Assembly: GCA_002104945.1 (NCBI GenBank)
Contig: MCFH01000025.1
Location: 1-64,000 of the forward strand
DNA length: 64,000 nucleotides
DNA from: Piromyces finnis
Taxonomy: Eukaryota > Neocallimastigomycota > Neocallimastigomycetes > Neocallimastigales > Neocallimastigaceae
Direction of reading: 5' to 3'
Below the pieces are notes generated by a model, which was given only the letters and a program-made list of their open reading frames with translations, had not been told where the DNA came from and did not search any database. Within the stretch, counting starts at the first letter, position 1. Each line of letters begins with the position of its first letter. The position numbers and the translations under genes are program-made. Below are positions 35,236-45,729 of this stretch, in pieces.

Positions 35236-35394
35236 GTAAAATAATATAATTCGGTTCTTTTATTCAGATTATAGGATTTTATCTTGTTAGGTTTAATCAT
35301 AATATTTATACTAAAATTTAATTGTTAATTTTATTTCCTTATATCTAAAATAATTTACTAAATAAGTTTATTTCTTCCTTTTGCCTAAAACTTT

Positions 35395-35432
35395 CATCAT
35401 CATCATCATCATCATAATAATAATAATAATAA
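35395..35432 (+). repeat. CAT/AAT trinucleotide run before helicase start
   Basis: About seven CAT units pass into about six AAT units, ending 12 bases before the ATG at 35445. A similar AAT run precedes the 148-aa gene at 42473. Confidence 0.9.
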
Positions 35433-35444
35433 TTAGTTTTTATT

Positions 35445-38400
35445 ATGTCTTATCCCGATATTAATAAATTATATAACTATCGAGAATTTAAAGAAATATT
35501 TACTAATGAAAATTTATTGGAGGAAAAACTCCATATGAAAAGATATCAAATATTACCTTCTAGGTATATGTCGAGTGATAATGAAGCTGTTAAAAGATTT
35601 TTAATCTACCATCCACCGGGTTCAGGAAAGTCATATACTGCATTATGGATACTGCTAAACTTTATAAATTTTTATGAAAAACCAGCTATTATCCTTGTAA
35701 AGAATAAAGAATCGATAATAAATTTTAAAAGTCGTATTGAATCATGGTATTCATTTACATTTAACTTTTATAAACCTCCAGAAGGTATAACAAATTATCA
35801 ACAATTTATAAAAAAATATATTGAATTTTATACATATTTTTCATTTTTCAAATCTATAAAAAATATAGAGGATATTAAAATGCATGAAAATAGATTTATT
35901 ATTATTGATGAGATACATAATTTTCGAAATACTAAAGAAAATAAATTTATATATAAAAGAATTAATAAATTCTTAAGTTCTATTAAAAATGCAAGAGTAA
36001 TATTTATGTCAGCAACACCGATATTTGATAACTATAATGAAATATCAAGTTTAATAAAATTAATAGTACCAACTATTAATAATAATACTGATTTTACTCC
36101 CAAAAAAGTAGAAGAAATAATGAAAGGACACGTATCATATTATGGATTAAATCCGCCAGATACAATTGTTAATTATAATGGTAAGTGTATTCAAGGAATT
36201 AATAAATATAAAATATTTGAAATTCCTATGAAAGGATTCCAACTTCAATATTACCAAAATTTAACCAAAAATGTTAAGAATTTAAATAGTATGGAAATGG
36301 GAATTAATTTAACGAAAGCAGCTATTGGTGTTATTGATTTTAATAATTTTAAATTAAATATTCCCCATGATACTAATAATGAAAAAAAACGTTATATATT
36401 CAAAAATGGTCATATCATTTATAATGATATAGAAATTCAAAAAACTATAATAAAGCATTCAGAAAACCTCAGTGATTATTGTTGTAAATTTTACCATTGT
36501 CTAGATATTATTAATAAGGCTAATTCATCAGATGGTCTTGTTTTTATATATTGTAATTTAATAGAAGATATCGGTATATATTATTTTGCAGCACTACTTT
36601 GCTCTATGGGATATAATTATGTATATGATAATAAATCAGCAAAGCGATTTAGTAAAAAAAAATTTTTAGATAAAGAATTTGATTACCCAGAATTAAAAGA
36701 AATAAGAAGAGGTAATAAAAAAAATAAAAAATGGAATTTTACATTTATTACAGGTGATAAAAGATTATGTCCAAATGTTTTAGAGCGTTTAGATATGTTT
36801 AATAACTCTAATAATAAAGATGGCTCAGCAATCAAAGTACTCATAGGAAGTGATATATTGTCAGAAAGTGTTGATATTTTGAATGTACGTCAATTACATA
36901 TATTAACACCCCATTGGAATTATGAGAAAATAAATCAAATTATTGGACGTGTTCGTAGAGTAGGATCTCATATGGCGTTACCCCCGGAACAAAGAAATGT
37001 TAATATATATTTATATTCAGCATATGATCCAACAAAACAATATTCAGATTCTATTAACTATAGTATTGATTATTTTAAATATATAAAATGCGAAAATAAA
37101 TATAATCAATCATTACAATATTATAAGGCATTACAAAATGCTTCAATAGAATCATTAGTTATTAAGAATTTATCAAAAGATCACAATCTTAAAAGTTCTC
37201 AATATTCTCATTTATATATAGAAAAAAAATTACCAATATATCTTTCTTTGATGTGTAACTATCTAAAAACAGCTTTAGATTCATCCGATTATGTTAATAT
37301 TAACGATATAATAAAAGAAGTACCTGTATTAAATATATCCATTATTAAAGAAATAATAAAAATTATCAAAACAAATAACATTATAATAAATAATAGAATT
37401 TTAGATTATTCATGTGGATTAATGTATTTGAAAATGACATCAAATCTTCGTATTCACAATGATACTAAAAATCCCACTAATATAAATCCTTTAATTTACT
37501 TACTTGATCATAGTACAAATTCATCTAAGTCGCTAACGTCAGGTTTTAATAATAGTGGAGTTTTGAATAATGAAAATAAAAAAGATATAGAAATAGAAAA
37601 TAAAACTAATACTTTAGAACATTTACTAGAAAATAATTTAAACAAAGAATTTTATAATATTATATTAAATTATTCACACACAGAAATACTTGAAGTTATT
37701 AAACATAGTTTAAAATATAATATAAAGAATATTAAGTATTTCTTTAGTCCTTACTGGTTAAAATATGATGATTTATTTTATATATCATATATTTCAACTA
37801 TAAAAAGCAATTCTTATTCTAATAACAAGAATAAGTCTATTACTGACTTTAATAATATAATTTATTACAGTGATAAATCATTTAAAGAATGGTCAATCCT
37901 AAAAGATTCTGAATTGAATAAAATTTCTAAAATAGTTCAGAAGCATTATAAAGAAGAAAAATCAAAGAGAATTAATAATAATAAAAAATTTGCATTTATG
38001 TTATGCAATGATTTCATAATTCGATATGTTGATTCATGCAAAAATGTTTGTAGTAATGAAACATCTAACACTAAAGATTTGCGAAATTCTAATCGTGGAA
38101 GAAGTGTTTATAACTTTGGTAATAAAAAAGAATTAATAGAAAAGCTAATATGTTCGATGTGTTTTGATGATAATGAAAAAAAATTACATCAAATTGAAGG
38201 TTATAGAATTATTACACCAGAAAATATTTTAGAATTAAATAAAAATAACAATGAAGATACTACTAATTTAATGAATCATATAATAAAAATTATTACAAAT
38301 AATAATTTAGAAGAATATTGTTGTAAAAGACCACATCAAGCATTTTTAATGTATAAATTATTCTGTTTATTACCAAATTTACTCAAAATGACGAAAGATA

Positions 38401-38459
38401 ATATTATTGAAGAATGGAAAAAGTATTTATTTAAATATAATTTAATAGTTATTTTATAA
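35445..38459 (+). CDS. NCLDV D6/D11-type SF2 helicase
   Basis: A 1004-residue, intronless, undamaged ORF encoding a superfamily 2 DNA/RNA-dependent ATPase. Motif I is YHPPGSGKSYTALW (residues 55-70), motif II IIIDEIHNFRN (about 152-162), motif III FMSATPIFDN (about 186-195), motif V region LIGSDILSESVDI (about 468-480) and motif VI QIIGRVRRVGSH (about 497-508), followed by the LPPEQRNVNIYLY phrase. The HPPGSGKS/DEIHN/IGR-R-SH-LPP combination is characteristic of poxvirus D6 (VETF small subunit) and D11 (NPH-I) relatives, used in viral early transcription initiation or termination. The long C-terminal half (residues 560-1004) is Asn/Lys-rich with CSMCFDD and CCKRPHQAF. The size resembles larger D6-like proteins of other NCLDVs. 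Upstream are tandem repeats and a CAT/AAT run. Confidence 0.88.
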   Translation: MSYPDINKLYNYREFKEIFTNENLLEEKLHMKRYQILPSRYMSSDNEAVKRFLIYHPPGSGKSYTALWILLNFINFYEKPAIILVKNKESIINFKSRIESWYSFTFNFYKPPEGITNYQQFIKKYIEFYTYFSFFKSIKNIEDIKMHENRFIIIDEIHNFRNTKENKFIYKRINKFLSSIKNARVIFMSATPIFDNYNEISSLIKLIVPTINNNTDFTPKKVEEIMKGHVSYYGLNPPDTIVNYNGKCIQGINKYKIFEIPMKGFQLQYYQNLTKNVKNLNSMEMGINLTKAAIGVIDFNNFKLNIPHDTNNEKKRYIFKNGHIIYNDIEIQKTIIKHSENLSDYCCKFYHCLDIINKANSSDGLVFIYCNLIEDIGIYYFAALLCSMGYNYVYDNKSAKRFSKKKFLDKEFDYPELKEIRRGNKKNKKWNFTFITGDKRLCPNVLERLDMFNNSNNKDGSAIKVLIGSDILSESVDILNVRQLHILTPHWNYEKINQIIGRVRRVGSHMALPPEQRNVNIYLYSAYDPTKQYSDSINYSIDYFKYIKCENKYNQSLQYYKALQNASIESLVIKNLSKDHNLKSSQYSHLYIEKKLPIYLSLMCNYLKTALDSSDYVNINDIIKEVPVLNISIIKEIIKIIKTNNIIINNRILDYSCGLMYLKMTSNLRIHNDTKNPTNINPLIYLLDHSTNSSKSLTSGFNNSGVLNNENKKDIEIENKTNTLEHLLENNLNKEFYNIILNYSHTEILEVIKHSLKYNIKNIKYFFSPYWLKYDDLFYISYISTIKSNSYSNNKNKSITDFNNIIYYSDKSFKEWSILKDSELNKISKIVQKHYKEEKSKRINNNKKFAFMLCNDFIIRYVDSCKNVCSNETSNTKDLRNSNRGRSVYNFGNKKELIEKLICSMCFDDNEKKLHQIEGYRIITPENILELNKNNNEDTTNLMNHIIKIITNNNLEEYCCKRPHQAFLMYKLFCLLPNLLKMTKDNIIEEWKKYLFKYNLIVIL

Positions 38460-39558
38460 GTACTTAAAAACAATTTTTTAAACAAAAAAAATCTAAAAAC
38501 CATTGATAGATTAATTTCTTCTTTTTTATTTATGTATAAAAAAAAGAAAGAAGATGTATTTAAATTTAAATTCATTAAATAAATAAATTAAAAATTTCTA
38601 ATTAATAAATAATTTACTCACTATCATTACTTCAAGGGTAAAAAATCTCTTTTTTTTTAAAACATAATTTGGTTTGGAAAGAGATAAATTTTAGTTACTA
38701 TGTTAAGTGTTAGTAATTTTTTTTTCTTCAACTTTATTATTTTATATACATTAATGCTTTATTTCGTTTTTTTAATTATTTCTTTGATGGTATTTCATTT
38801 TTCTTATTTATATATTATAATAGTAATGCTTTTTTATTTAGCTTGAAAATTTCCAAGGTTATTTGGTTATTTATTTATTATAATTACCATCATTATTTTG
38901 AACATTTATGAGAGTATTTGTAAAAAAAGGACTTTTATTTACCTATATTACCTATATCATATATTTATAAACACACGTAACTAACTTATTGATATAAGTT
39001 TCTTTTATGTTGTAGTAATTTAATATTAGTTTATTTATAATTTATTATATTAGGTGAAAAAATATTTTATTACTATTAACTTCTCTCTTATTATTAATTT
39101 CACTTATAATCTTTTCTTATCAATTATTAAAACTCTTCTCTCATTATTAATTATTTTTACATGGATATTTTTATATTATAAAATTCCTATAATTGAATAT
39201 CAATTATATAATGTAATGTATTTATAATATATGAATAATAATTAAATAGGATATAATATAATATATTTTACATTTTATATGAAATATTACTATATAAGGA
39301 AAGGTAATGTAATACAAATAAGTATTACAATAAAATTAATACTAATATATAATATTAATATTTAAGAATATAATGAAATATGTACATGAATTCTATAACT
39401 AATATATAAATAATGTATTATAATATATATCAATTATTATATTATTATTATGAAATATTATATATAAATTTTTAAATATGAAATTGAATATTTTAAATAA
39501 AAAAATTATTTTAAATATGGCTAATATGTAGCTAGACATATAAATTTCATATCATTAT
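38460..39558. other. AT-rich intergenic DNA
   Basis: No gene is supported. There are long T- and A-rich stretches without motif. Confidence 0.55.
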
Positions 39559-39735
39559 TGATACTATACATCTACATTATTCTTTTACATTACATTTTTA
39601 CATTAGTCATACATTTGTATTACATTCTTATATATTATAGAAATAATTAATATTATAATAAAAACTATAAACTTAATATTAGGAAAAATTTGCTAATATA
39701 ATAATAGGTTCAAGTCACATATTATTTTTATATCA
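39559..39735 (-). repeat. Internally deleted solo LTR of the outer Ty3 family
   Basis: Starts TGATAC, jumps to the last 160 bases of the LTR, and ends TATCA. Perfect flanking duplication TTAT (39555-39558 and 39736-39739) shows the ends are original and about 240 bases were lost inside. Confidence 0.85.
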
Positions 39736-40329
39736 TTATAAAAATATAAACATGCATTAAAAGAAAAGTGTTTTAAACATAATGACTACGTGTTTTAGAG
39801 ATAGTTATTTTTTATTTATTATATTTTATATGGTCACATAACCTTATATCTTATTATATAACTGTAATATTTACAACATAACTTTTTCTCTTTGTTAACC
39901 ATAATAATAAAATTATTTATTAATTAAATTTATTTCACAATTATTATTATTATTATTATTATTATTAAATTACACATTATATTTGTTAAATAAGAGAATG
40001 TAAAAATACTCTTATTAAGTTATAAATAAATTATATAAGAAAAAAAACTTTTATAAATAAAATACTTTTACAATATGTAAATTATAACGATTTCATATAA
40101 ACTAATATTATAAATAATTAAATTATTAAATATTAATTATATTTAATTTTAATATTTATTTATATATATATATTTATTTTATTATTATTACAATAATAAT
40201 GCAAAATTATTTAAACATTCTTTATTGCGTAATTGATAATATTATTATATAGTTCATATTTATTAATTTATTATTATAAAATATAATATTAATAACGATA
40301 ATAATAAAGTAATTACAAGAACTTATTTT
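39736..40329. other. AT-rich intergenic DNA
   Basis: No gene. Contains a short ATT microsatellite at about 39940-39966. Confidence 0.55.
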
Positions 40330-40977
40330 TTAGAGTTCTTGATTCTTTTTACTATCTTCTATCTTCTTTTGAATCTTTTCCAACTTTTTTCTTCTTCTAT
40401 CTTCACTATCTTTTCTTCTTTTTTCAATCTTCTTGGCGTAATCTTCTTTATCAGCTAACCAATTAGCTTTATTTTCTTCACTATCAACAAGTTCATAAAA
40501 TGAACCATTTTGCATTGCTTTTTGTAAAGCAAAACTATTACCAAAGAATTTACCATTAACAAAAATAAATGGGAAGGTTCTTTGGGCAGTCATTCTAAAT
40601 AAGGCATCTCTAATAGCAACTTTACGAGCTTCATTTCCAATATTGTTTAAATTTAGTAGAATAAAAATTATAAGATATGAATATTACATATTTAAAAAAT
40701 TATAAATTTTCTTATTTAATTTCAGAAAAATATATATTATCTCATTTATTATTATTATTTAAAAACTAAGTAAAAGTATACTTACGTTCGGCATCTACTT
40801 CCATAATACCATATGGAACTTTAGATTGAGAAATAGCTAAACGGGTAACTTTGCTTCTTCTGTTAACATTAATAATTATTTTAAATATTTAAATTAATAT
40901 TCATTAAATTAATTTTATAACACTATTTTATATTTAAGATCTCTTGTCCCTCCCCTTCTTCTTTCTTTCTTTCTTTC

Positions 40978-41008
<31 letters not shown>

Positions 41009-41578
41009 CACTTACTCATCATTTCCATCAATAAATAAAACTACTTGTTGTTCTAAACTAAATTTTTTAACTAATTGACCAACAGGTTCTTCCATATATT
41101 CTTTGACTTTTAATAAATCTGGTCTATTCTTGAGTCTTTCATAAGTTCTTTCTTCCTTAAGAATATCTTTAAGGAATGCTTTTTCTTCCAAAGTAAGAAC
41201 ATTATCATACATGTCTAAATTAATTTCATCCTCTAATTTTTTTTGAATATCTTTATAAGCAGAATGATTAGCTTCATTATATTCTGTTACAAAAACCTTT
41301 TCAGTGGTAGGTTCATTAATTGATTTATTTAATAAAATTTCAATTTTTTTTGAATATAATTCTGGTTGGAATTGCTTTAAATAGAGAATAAAACCACCAA
41401 CAATAACTGAGGCAGTAATAATGACAGTAATTAAAAATTTTATGCAATGACAACCACAATTACCACAACAACCTTTACAATTTGATTTTTCAATCTTTTT
41501 TTCAGTTGAGGTATTGTTTTCTTGAATTTCAGAAGGTTTAGTTTCCTTCTCTTTAGTATTTCTTTTGTTTACTGCCAT
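40330..41578 (-). CDS. Membrane-anchored thioredoxin-fold (Grx-like) protein lacking CxxC
   Basis: Three exons on the minus strand, 41578-41016, 40859-40786 and 40628-40330, joined by GT-AG introns (GTAAGTG and GTAAGTA donors), give 311 residues in one frame. Residues 1-33 are charged, 34-45 are Cys-rich (CKGCCGNCGCHC), 47-67 form one membrane helix (FLITVIITASVIVGGFILYL), then a coiled, acidic region follows. The last 120 residues look like a glutaredoxin-type fold: QQVVLFIDG strand, KVPYGIMEVDAE, and TFPFIFVNGKFFGNSFALQKA, the usual cis-Pro and GSH-site segment. The active-site CxxC is absent, so redox catalysis is unlikely. The tail is Lys/Arg/Glu-rich coiled coil. The third exon acceptor (AAG at 40629-40631) is the least certain junction. 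Confidence 0.7.
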
Positions 41579-41666
41579 TCTTTTATATATTATTTCTAAA
41601 ATTATTTTTTAAATAATTTCTAATGTTATTTATTACTTATCTTTTATTTATCTATCTATCTATTTA

Positions 41667-41697
<31 letters not shown>

Positions 41698-42422
41698 ATT
41701 TTTATTTTTATTTTAATTTCTATTTTTATTTTTATATTTATTTTTATATTTTTATTTTTTTATTTTTATTTTTTATTTTTATTTTTTTATTTTTATTCTT
41801 ATTTTATTTTATTTAACCTATTTTTTTTATTTCGATCTGAAATATTTTATTCTTTTACTTCTGTCTATTAATGTATTAGAAAATATTAAAAATAAAGTTC
41901 ATATTGAGATTGTTATTAATATTTTTTTGTAGTAGAATAATGTAATGTAATTATATTAATAATAAAAAGTAGCAATAAAAATCTTCAAAAATATCAATAT
42001 AATTATAACTTAATAAAGAAAATTTTAATATAATAAAATCTTAAATAAATATAAATTGGTTTTTTAATTTAAAAATCATTTATTAATAAGGTTAAAAATT
42101 AATAAATCATATGATAATATAATTAAAGATCTATGTAGACACTACGTTTAAATATTTATTATATTAATCACATATGTACATAATATATATTATATGTATA
42201 TAAATAAGTGTTTATAATTTGTATTTAATATGTTAAAACCTTTTTTTTTTTTTTTTTACTTTATTTTAAATATAATAAATAAGAATCATAAAAGAACAAT
42301 GAAACAACGCAGTAACAATAAATAGAATCTTTTAACATAACAATTATAAATATAAATAATTTAATATATAAAAAAAATTCTTTAATAACCGACACAAAAA
42401 TTTAATATATATATACTTTTCA

Positions 42423-42457
<35 letters not shown>

Positions 42458-42472
42458 TCATAAATACATATA
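41579..42472. other. Intergenic DNA with TTTTA microsatellite
   Basis: T-rich repeats of TATTT/TTTTA type at about 41640-41810 and an AAT run of about nine units at 42424-42452, just before the next gene. No gene. Confidence 0.7.
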
Positions 42473-42919
42473 ATGTCTGATTTTAATTTTGATATTACAT
42501 ATCAAACAAGCGGAAATAATTATAGTTATGGAAAAAGTCCTTTCAGACAAATCCAATATTATTTAACTAACAGAATTATAGGAAAATATAGTAAATCAAT
42601 ATTTATTGATGGATTTATAAATTTTTTAACACAACATATTAATTATTCTGATATATCTTATGATGATGAAAATAATGAAAATCGATTTAGTAATTTGAAT
42701 GTTAAAATGTTATATTTTGTTTATATTATTAAAACATTTGAGTATCCAGATTTAAATGAAAATGACTTAATTGATGCTGAACATAAAACCGTAATTAAAC
42801 CTATATTTGAAGATATATTACAAATAAAGGATCCTGAAAATTATGAAGATTATTTTCTTGATATTATACGTTATCTCACTATATTTGATAAAATTATTAA
42901 TGATGATTTTATTATTTAG
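42473..42919 (+). CDS. Unrecognised 148-aa protein
   Basis: Complete, intronless frame from ATG 42473. It is acidic, rich in Ile, Asp, Asn and Tyr, with no membrane segment, signal peptide or Cys motif. The pattern suggests an all-helical soluble domain (IGKYSKSIFIDGFINFLTQH; KMLYFVYIIKTFEYPDLN). It lies between the helicase and RNA polymerase ORFs and shares the microsatellite leader type of the helicase. It might belong to the virus-like cluster, but nothing in the sequence proves it. Confidence 0.55.
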   Translation: MSDFNFDITYQTSGNNYSYGKSPFRQIQYYLTNRIIGKYSKSIFIDGFINFLTQHINYSDISYDDENNENRFSNLNVKMLYFVYIIKTFEYPDLNENDLIDAEHKTVIKPIFEDILQIKDPENYEDYFLDIIRYLTIFDKIINDDFII

Positions 42920-43563
42920 TAAAATATTATAAAATTTTGATTTTAAGTATAATATATATATTCTATTTTTTATTTTTATTTCATTAAACTCATTTCAATA
43001 AATAAATTGTTTATTATTTACTTAAATTTCGAAATTGTGGATAGAAATTGGTATTTATTTTAATACTTATTTATCTTTATTTACTTTTTAACAAGTTCAT
43101 AATGATTTTAATTAATAAAATAAATGTATTTATTGTTAATATAATTCAAAATTAAAAAATAAATTAATTCTTTAATTTTTATTTAATAATAATAGATATA
43201 AAATATATCTTGTCATAAAATATTTATAATATTATATATATATATATTTTATTATTATTATTATTATTTTATCAATTAATTCTTAAAATTGCCGAGACAA
43301 ACATTTATTGAAAATTGTTTACTACCGTTGGAAATATCTTTTTTTTGAAGAGATATAATAATGAAATTTCAAAAGAAATGAATTTTGGTTTTTTATTTAT
43401 AGAATTATTTCCGCTCCTTTTATTAATTATTACTTTTTCTTTTCAAAATAAAGAATTAAATATTTTTGTGTAATTGATGGTTATTAATATTTTTGTAAAT
43501 TTATAATGCATAAACAATGTTTATAATAATAATGATAATAACAAATAAAATAAAATAAATAAA
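42920..43563. other. AT-rich intergenic DNA
   Basis: No coding match. In particular there is no C-terminal (A''-type) RNA polymerase segment downstream of the next gene's stop. Confidence 0.6.
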
Positions 43564-45729
43564 TTAAGGTTCACAAGACATTGAGTATGCATACTCTAAG
43601 AAAATATCGTCTATATCTAACATATTGGAAGCAAATGGATAGTAATGAATTTCTTTGTTATTAAGATCATGAACAATGCCATTTTCATCAGTTGTTAAAT
43701 CTTCCATACATTTAACCAACTCTCTTTGTAAGTATCCAATAGAAGATGTATTTAAAGAAGTTGATATAATTCCAGCACGTCCAGATTTTGAGTGAATAAA
43801 TAATTCTTTTGATGATAGACCTTCTGAATAAGAACCTTTTATATATAAAGATGGTAGAACAGCTTGAAATCCAACTGCTACTAAGATTTGTGATATATTT
43901 TCTTTACTACCTTTGGAACCACTATTTACAATATTAGTTAAATTATTGTCAATTGAGCCAATTATTTCTGATAAAGAAAAATGTCTATTAACATCTTCAT
44001 TTGATAAATTTGTTTGACTTAAAATATTATTTTGATCAAAAATTAGTGAATCAATACTTGATAAAGGAACATCCGTTGCATTATTAGATATATTATCTAT
44101 TATTGGTTTAAATGAAGTTTTCATATTTTCATTAGCTATACAATCAGCAATGGAAATAGTAATTGTGTGAAATAAATTATACTCATGGACCATTTGTTGA
44201 ACATTCCACATAAATTTCAAGTAAAAATCATTACCATAATTACTTATTGCATTAAGTAGAAGTGTTTGATTATTACCATTAATAACCCCTAACGAAATAC
44301 CACGATCTATAATTAACTTATTATTATGTTTTAAAGTTAATGTTTTAGGAAGTAATAAAGATAATAAGTGTGCATATGGAATATTTGTTGTATTCATTCT
44401 TTCATTATAAAATTCACAAAATTTTATCCATTCTTTAGTTGAAATATTAAGTTTTTTACATATTCTTTCAATGATAAAGGAATCAACAATGTGCGTATCC
44501 CTTGTCATATTATATAATCCTGTTAATGTATCTTGTATAAATTTAATCATTATAGAAGCGTCTTTAAATGATCGAATATTATTTGATATATTTAATTTGG
44601 TTGCCAATTCTTTTTTTGCTTCTATTCCCGGAAGCCAAAATATATTCATCTCATCACCATCAAAATCTGCTTGAAAAACATTTGCTATTAATGGGTTGAT
44701 TTGGATTGTACGACAATTACTTGGAAAAGAACGAATTGCTAATATTGACGTAGATTGAAGTGTAGGTTGTCTATTGATAATGACATAATCATTTGGTTTA
44801 TAGCCAAAAGAAACTAATCTATCAGTAAACTCTTTTGGAATTAATATTCTATCAATAGGGGTATCTATATTTGGCACAATTACACTACGTAAACAAAAGT
44901 TTTGTCTTTTTGATAAGCACATGCTTCTAAATATTCCCTTTTTTCCGGATAATAATTGTTTAATATAATTTTTATTTGTAGTTTCAATTTTACCTGTTGA
45001 ACATTTCATTCCTAATACTTTTTTATATAAATTATACACTCTTAGTGAATAACTATTATTAATATTTTCATCATTTTGATATTTTTGATTTAAATCAAAA
45101 AATTTTAGATATAATGAAGTAATGTTATTATGCAATATTACATTACTAGAATCTACTATAGATGGTCTCATATTTATTGGTAAAATTGGAATATTTTTAA
45201 TAAATACTCTAAGTAATTTAGATTTAAGTCCAGGATTGTTACTAAAATCTGAATTATAAATTTCTTTATACATATCTTCTACTGATATTTGTTTGTTTCC
45301 AAATGAAAAAGCATATTCTGATTCTTGAGGTTTATTAGACTTTTTGTTTTTATATTTATTTACTTTTTTTTCGTTATCGTTTTTGTTTTCAGAATTTGAT
45401 TTAAATAAAGAAAATGTTGTGGATACTATTTTTTTTTTACAGCAAATTGACTTTACATTATTTGAACTATCATATTTTTTACAAATGGGACAAATGTGCG
45501 TTATTTCTTTACACAAAGTATTCACGAATAAAGGATGAACAATTCTTTGAAAAAGGGGTATTCTTCCTAAATGGCCTGGACATTCAATAATTTTCTTACA
45601 TTGTCTGCATGGTAACTGAGGATTAAGTGTATATGAAGTTGTGTTGTCAATTAATTCGTCTTTATTATTTATTAAAATCGCTTTTTTTTCAAGTTTTTCA
45701 TCATCATATAATTCAAATTTTAAATGCAT
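43564..45729 (-). CDS. Virus-like RNA polymerase largest subunit, A'-type half
   Basis: Intact intronless 721-codon ORF from ATG 45729. It encodes the N-terminal two thirds of a multisubunit RNA polymerase largest subunit. Visible are the clamp zinc site LPCRQCKKIIECPGHLG (residues 40-56), a second site CPICKKYD with CCKKK (about 79-100), the RQPTLQSTSI active-site helix (about 318-327), the catalytic loop QADFDGDEMN (about 351-361, all three metal-binding Asp kept), and the bridge helix/trigger loop region ELFIHSKSGRAGIISTSLNTSSIGYLQRELVKCMEDL (starting near 640, given here by position 640-675). It ends about 45 residues later, where archaeal A' ends; the jaw and A''-type C-terminus are missing. 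Strong divergence, lack of introns and shortness suggest an NCLDV-type enzyme, not host RPB1/RPA1/RPC1. Confidence 0.85.
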   Translation of the reverse strand: MHLKFELYDDEKLEKKAILINNKDELIDNTTSYTLNPQLPCRQCKKIIECPGHLGRIPLFQRIVHPLFVNTLCKEITHICPICKKYDSSNNVKSICCKKKIVSTTFSLFKSNSENKNDNEKKVNKYKNKKSNKPQESEYAFSFGNKQISVEDMYKEIYNSDFSNNPGLKSKLLRVFIKNIPILPINMRPSIVDSSNVILHNNITSLYLKFFDLNQKYQNDENINNSYSLRVYNLYKKVLGMKCSTGKIETTNKNYIKQLLSGKKGIFRSMCLSKRQNFCLRSVIVPNIDTPIDRILIPKEFTDRLVSFGYKPNDYVIINRQPTLQSTSILAIRSFPSNCRTIQINPLIANVFQADFDGDEMNIFWLPGIEAKKELATKLNISNNIRSFKDASIMIKFIQDTLTGLYNMTRDTHIVDSFIIERICKKLNISTKEWIKFCEFYNERMNTTNIPYAHLLSLLLPKTLTLKHNNKLIIDRGISLGVINGNNQTLLLNAISNYGNDFYLKFMWNVQQMVHEYNLFHTITISIADCIANENMKTSFKPIIDNISNNATDVPLSSIDSLIFDQNNILSQTNLSNEDVNRHFSLSEIIGSIDNNLTNIVNSGSKGSKENISQILVAVGFQAVLPSLYIKGSYSEGLSSKELFIHSKSGRAGIISTSLNTSSIGYLQRELVKCMEDLTTDENGIVHDLNNKEIHYYPFASNMLDIDDIFLEYAYSMSCEP

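Noticed and set aside
35445-38459. Host Snf2/DEAD-box helicase
   Set aside because: HPPGSGKS, DEIHN and the IGR-R-SH-LPP block are of the NCLDV D6/D11 type; typical DEAD-box or Snf2 signatures are absent.
41623-41871. 82-codon Phe/Ile-rich open frame
   Set aside because: Read-through of TTTTA/TATTT repeats upstream of the Grx-like gene.
43564-45729. Host RPB1, RPA1 or RPC1 gene fragment
   Set aside because: No introns, strongly compressed clamp region, no CTD and no flanking exons; divergence too high for the conserved host enzyme.
29711-45729. Cytoplasmic linear plasmid (killer-plasmid) origin
   Set aside because: Their RNA polymerase is differently built and no plasmid-type DNA polymerase, capping enzyme or toxin was seen; still not fully excluded without phylogeny.
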